Source: Candidatus Bathyarchaeota archaeon
Lineage (GTDB): Archaea; Thermoproteota; Bathyarchaeia; 40CM-2-53-6; RBG-13-38-9
Direction of reading: 5' to 3'
DNA length: 7,060 nucleotides
Assembly (NCBI GenBank): GCA_030671315.1
Contig: DAOUZW010000054.1
Coordinates: 1 to 7,060, forward strand
The notes under the pieces were generated by a model. It ran no database searches. It had not been told where the DNA came from and saw only the letters and a list, made by a program, of their open reading frames with translations. Positions 5,221-7,060 of this stretch are shown piece by piece. Made by a program: the position numbers and the translations under genes. The stretch's first letter is position 1. Each line of letters starts with the position of its first letter.

Positions 5221-6186
5221 ATGTTAGAATTTCTCAGAGACTCTTTCAGTGAATCTAGAACTATGTATTCTGGACATAATGAAGCCCTAGTAGAATTAGG
5301 TGATGAAAATTCTGATGTTTTAATCTTGTATGCAGACTTTGCACAAGGACAAGCAGGACCATATTACAGGAAAAAATATCCTGAAAGAATAATCAACATA
5401 GGAATCGCTGAAGCTAACCTAATGACTGTGGCTGCAGGACTTGCAGAAGGAGGCAAGATCCCGTTCACACATTGCCACAGCATATTTGCTATTGGTCGAG
5501 CATATAACCAAATTAGACAAATAGCTTTCGACAAATACAATGTCAATATCATTCTATGCAATACTGGCATGTTCTGGGATTTCATGGGAGCGTCACATCA
5601 AGTAATTGAAGAAATAGCTGCATTACGAGCATTACCTAATCTAGTGTTACTTTCGCCTTCAGATGCTGTGGAAGCAAAAAAAGCATCAAAAGCTGCAGCA
5701 TACTTTGACGGACCAGTAGCTATCAGACTGGCTGAACCAGAAACTCCAATCATCTATAATGATGACTATCCTTTTGAAATTGGAAAAGCTACATTATTGA
5801 AAGAAGGAAAAGATGTAACTATTGCAGTAACAGGAATCTTGATGTCAAAAGTATTACAAGCGGCAAAAATTCTTGAAAGAGAAAAAATAGATGTTCAAGT
5901 TCTCAATTTTCATACAATCAAACCACTTGACACAGAAACAATAAAGAATTCAGCTCGAGAAACTGGAGCAATTGTAACTGTTGAAGATAGCAGCGTAATC
6001 GGAGGATTAGGTGGAAGTATAACAGAAATATTATCAGAGAACTATCCAATTCCCATTCACAGGATAGGTGTTAGAGATGTTTTCGGTCAGACCGGTAATA
6101 TGGAAGAGTTAGCAACAGAATATAATATGAATATCACTGACATTATCAAAGCTGCAAAGAAAGTTATCAAGAAAAAAAGAAAATAG
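5221..6186 (+). CDS. Transketolase-like protein, C-terminal subunit
   Basis: This is the partner subunit, with the pyrimidine-binding and C-terminal transketolase domains. GIAEAN (61-66) carries the catalytic Glu64 that activates the thiamine ring. GASHQ (123-127) keeps the active-site His126. PVAIRL (165-170), HTIKPLDTETI (231-241) and GGLGGSITEIL (261-271) are normal family blocks. The segment before GASHQ is abnormal: family members read roughly THAG/THDS...VGEDG, but here it is CNTGMFWDFMG, so the phosphate-binding His becomes Asn and the Asp of GED becomes Met. The early ADLS.S..T-type loop is ADFAQGQAG (38-46). Length, 321 residues, is normal. ATG 5221 follows a GATGGGATCA ribosome-site-like sequence. 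With the N-terminal subunit it should form an active heterotetramer, but with altered substrate recognition. The last residues are a lysine-rich tail. Confidence 0.9.
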   Translation: MLEFLRDSFSESRTMYSGHNEALVELGDENSDVLILYADFAQGQAGPYYRKKYPERIINIGIAEANLMTVAAGLAEGGKIPFTHCHSIFAIGRAYNQIRQIAFDKYNVNIILCNTGMFWDFMGASHQVIEEIAALRALPNLVLLSPSDAVEAKKASKAAAYFDGPVAIRLAEPETPIIYNDDYPFEIGKATLLKEGKDVTIAVTGILMSKVLQAAKILEREKIDVQVLNFHTIKPLDTETIKNSARETGAIVTVEDSSVIGGLGGSITEILSENYPIPIHRIGVRDVFGQTGNMEELATEYNMNITDIIKAAKKVIKKKRK

Positions 6187-6197
6187 AAACAGCGCTT

Positions 6198-6221
6198 TTA
6201 ATTTAGTTAACTTAATTTAGT
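6198..6221 (+). repeat. Two direct repeats of TTAATTTAGT
   Basis: TTAATTTAGT occurs at 6198-6207 and 6212-6221, a period of 14 bases, in the 104-base gap between the transketolase C-subunit gene and the PanB-like gene. The T-rich DNA could contribute to 3' end formation of the transketolase operon. The low complexity of the region limits confidence. Confidence 0.3.
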
Positions 6222-6227
6222 AAATTT

Positions 6228-6256
6228 TGTAATGCTTTCCATTACATCTTATATTT
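6228..6256 (+). promoter_or_regulatory. Inverted repeat and TATA-like box before the PanB-like gene
   Basis: TGTAATG (6228-6234) and CATTACA (6240-6246) form a perfect 7-base inverted repeat with a 5-base spacer. CTTATATTT at 6248-6256 is TATA-like and directly adjacent. Transcription from it would start near 6278, giving a very short leader with the GGATGTGA ribosome site. The repeat is well placed for a regulator that blocks or recruits TBP/TFB. Read-through from the transketolase genes remains possible. Confidence 0.35.
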
Positions 6257-6290
6257 GCAGATTTGAATTAATTTAAAGGATGTGAACTGA

Positions 6291-7060
6291 ATGGCTGTAA
6301 AAAAAGTTACAATTCGTGATTTAATGAGTATGAAAAAGAATAGAGAGAAAATAGTTGCATTAAGCCTATACGATTATCCAACTGCGTATTTTGCCGACAA
6401 AGCTGGAGTAGACATGATCCTGGTTGGAGATGGAAGCGTCGGCATGACCGCATTAGGCTACAATAATACTGTGCCCGTCACAATGGATGAAATGATAATA
6501 TTCTGCAAAGCCGTTGTGAGAGCTACAGAGAGATCTCTTGTAATGGGCGATATGCCATTCATGTCATATCAGAATGTCGATGATGCGCTAAAAAACGCAG
6601 GCCGCTTCATGAAGGAATCAGGTGTCGACGCCATAAAACTTGAAGGTGGAAAAGAAGTCTGTGACAGGGTTCAAACTATTAGTGAAGCGGGAATACCCGT
6701 ATGCGGCCACATAGGATTGACTCCGCAATCAGCATCACTCTCAGGTGGTTATAAAGTTCAAGGGAAGAAAGCGGAAAATGCAATGAAAATACTAGATGAT
6801 GCAATTTCTATAGAAAAAAGCGGCGCATTTTCATTAGTTATAGAATTTGCAACGACAGAAATCGCTCAAATTGTCACTGACAAATTATCAATCCCAGTCT
6901 TCGGGTGGGGATCAGGACCATACACTGATGGAATAGGTCTCAATATAGCAGATGTCCTAGGCATGTCACTTGGATTGAAACCAAGTTTCGCTAAAGATTA
7001 TGCAGGTTTAAGCAAATCTATGTTAAATGCGTTAACCAATTATGGAAAAGATATACGAGA
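6291..7060 (+). CDS. PanB-like 3-methyl-2-oxobutanoate hydroxymethyltransferase, divergent, 3' end outside the window
   Basis: PanB (EC 2.1.2.11) adds a hydroxymethyl group to 2-oxoisovalerate, making ketopantoate for pantothenate and CoA; archaeal enzymes are expected to use methylene-H4MPT as donor. 256 codons are present, close to a full protein of 260-280. Family features: VTIRDL (6-11), YDYPTAYFADKAGVD (27-41), GYNNTVPVTMDEM (56-68), the metal-site Asp87 in GDMPFMSYQ, KLEGGKEV (116-123), His140 in GHIGLTPQS, GGYKVQGK (152-159) and Glu185 in VIEF. It is unusual at two loops. The VGDSLGM motif is VGDGSVGM with one extra residue beside the Mg2+ ligand (Asp47), and the GIGAG..DGQ loop is GWGSGPYTDGI. 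It may be the host's PanB or a paralogue acting on another 2-oxoacid. ATG 6291 follows AAAGGATGTGA. A candidate promoter separates it from the transketolase operon. Confidence 0.88.
   Translation, partial: MAVKKVTIRDLMSMKKNREKIVALSLYDYPTAYFADKAGVDMILVGDGSVGMTALGYNNTVPVTMDEMIIFCKAVVRATERSLVMGDMPFMSYQNVDDALKNAGRFMKESGVDAIKLEGGKEVCDRVQTISEAGIPVCGHIGLTPQSASLSGGYKVQGKKAENAMKILDDAISIEKSGAFSLVIEFATTEIAQIVTDKLSIPVFGWGSGPYTDGIGLNIADVLGMSLGLKPSFAKDYAGLSKSMLNALTNYGKDIR

Noticed and set aside
1..7060. CRISPR array, tRNA, rRNA, insertion sequence or phage genes
   Set aside because: I saw no regularly spaced repeats, tRNA cloverleaf, rRNA segment, transposase motif or long terminal inverted repeats.

Overview
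The window looks archaeal. It encodes two enzymes of the tetrahydromethanopterin (H4MPT) C1 branch: formylmethanofuran:H4MPT formyltransferase (Ftr) and F420-dependent methylene-H4MPT dehydrogenase (Mtd). It also has a split, two-gene transketolase, frequent TTG/GTG starts, Shine-Dalgarno sites resembling GGAGGTGA, TATA-like boxes upstream of genes, and AT-rich DNA. Methanogens, Archaeoglobales and several uncultured lineages such as Bathyarchaeia carry this set. The window alone does not decide between them; a Bathyarchaeia-like, non-methanogenic host is my guess.

Layout. Positions 1-165 are the C-terminus of a BKACE (DUF849) beta-keto acid cleavage enzyme (+). 256-1218 (-) is a stand-alone DUF362 protein. 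1405-1769 (+) is a small four-helix membrane protein whose N-terminus is split off by an apparent one-base deletion in an A run. 1809-2696 (-) is ftr, divergent from mtd at 2888-3718 (+). Both start at TTG, and each has a tiny ORF with its own Shine-Dalgarno between promoter and start. 3837-6186 (+) is a compact operon: a PPC/DUF296 protein, then the N- and C-terminal subunits of a transketolase-like enzyme. 6291-7060 (+) is a nearly complete PanB-like ketopantoate hydroxymethyltransferase that runs off the window end.

How the genes may work together. Ftr moves the formyl group from methanofuran to H4MPT, and Mtd interconverts methenyl- and methylene-H4MPT with F420. PanB-family enzymes use a methylene-pterin as hydroxymethyl donor, so Mtd and the PanB-like protein plausibly share methylene-H4MPT. 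The transketolase-like pair keeps the thiamine diphosphate machinery but has lost several residues that recognise sugar-phosphate substrates. The PanB-like protein also departs from the family in two active-site loops. With BKACE and DUF362 nearby, the region may be a C1-linked carbon-carbon bond forming module rather than ordinary pentose phosphate and pantothenate genes. That is inference; the enzyme families are clear.
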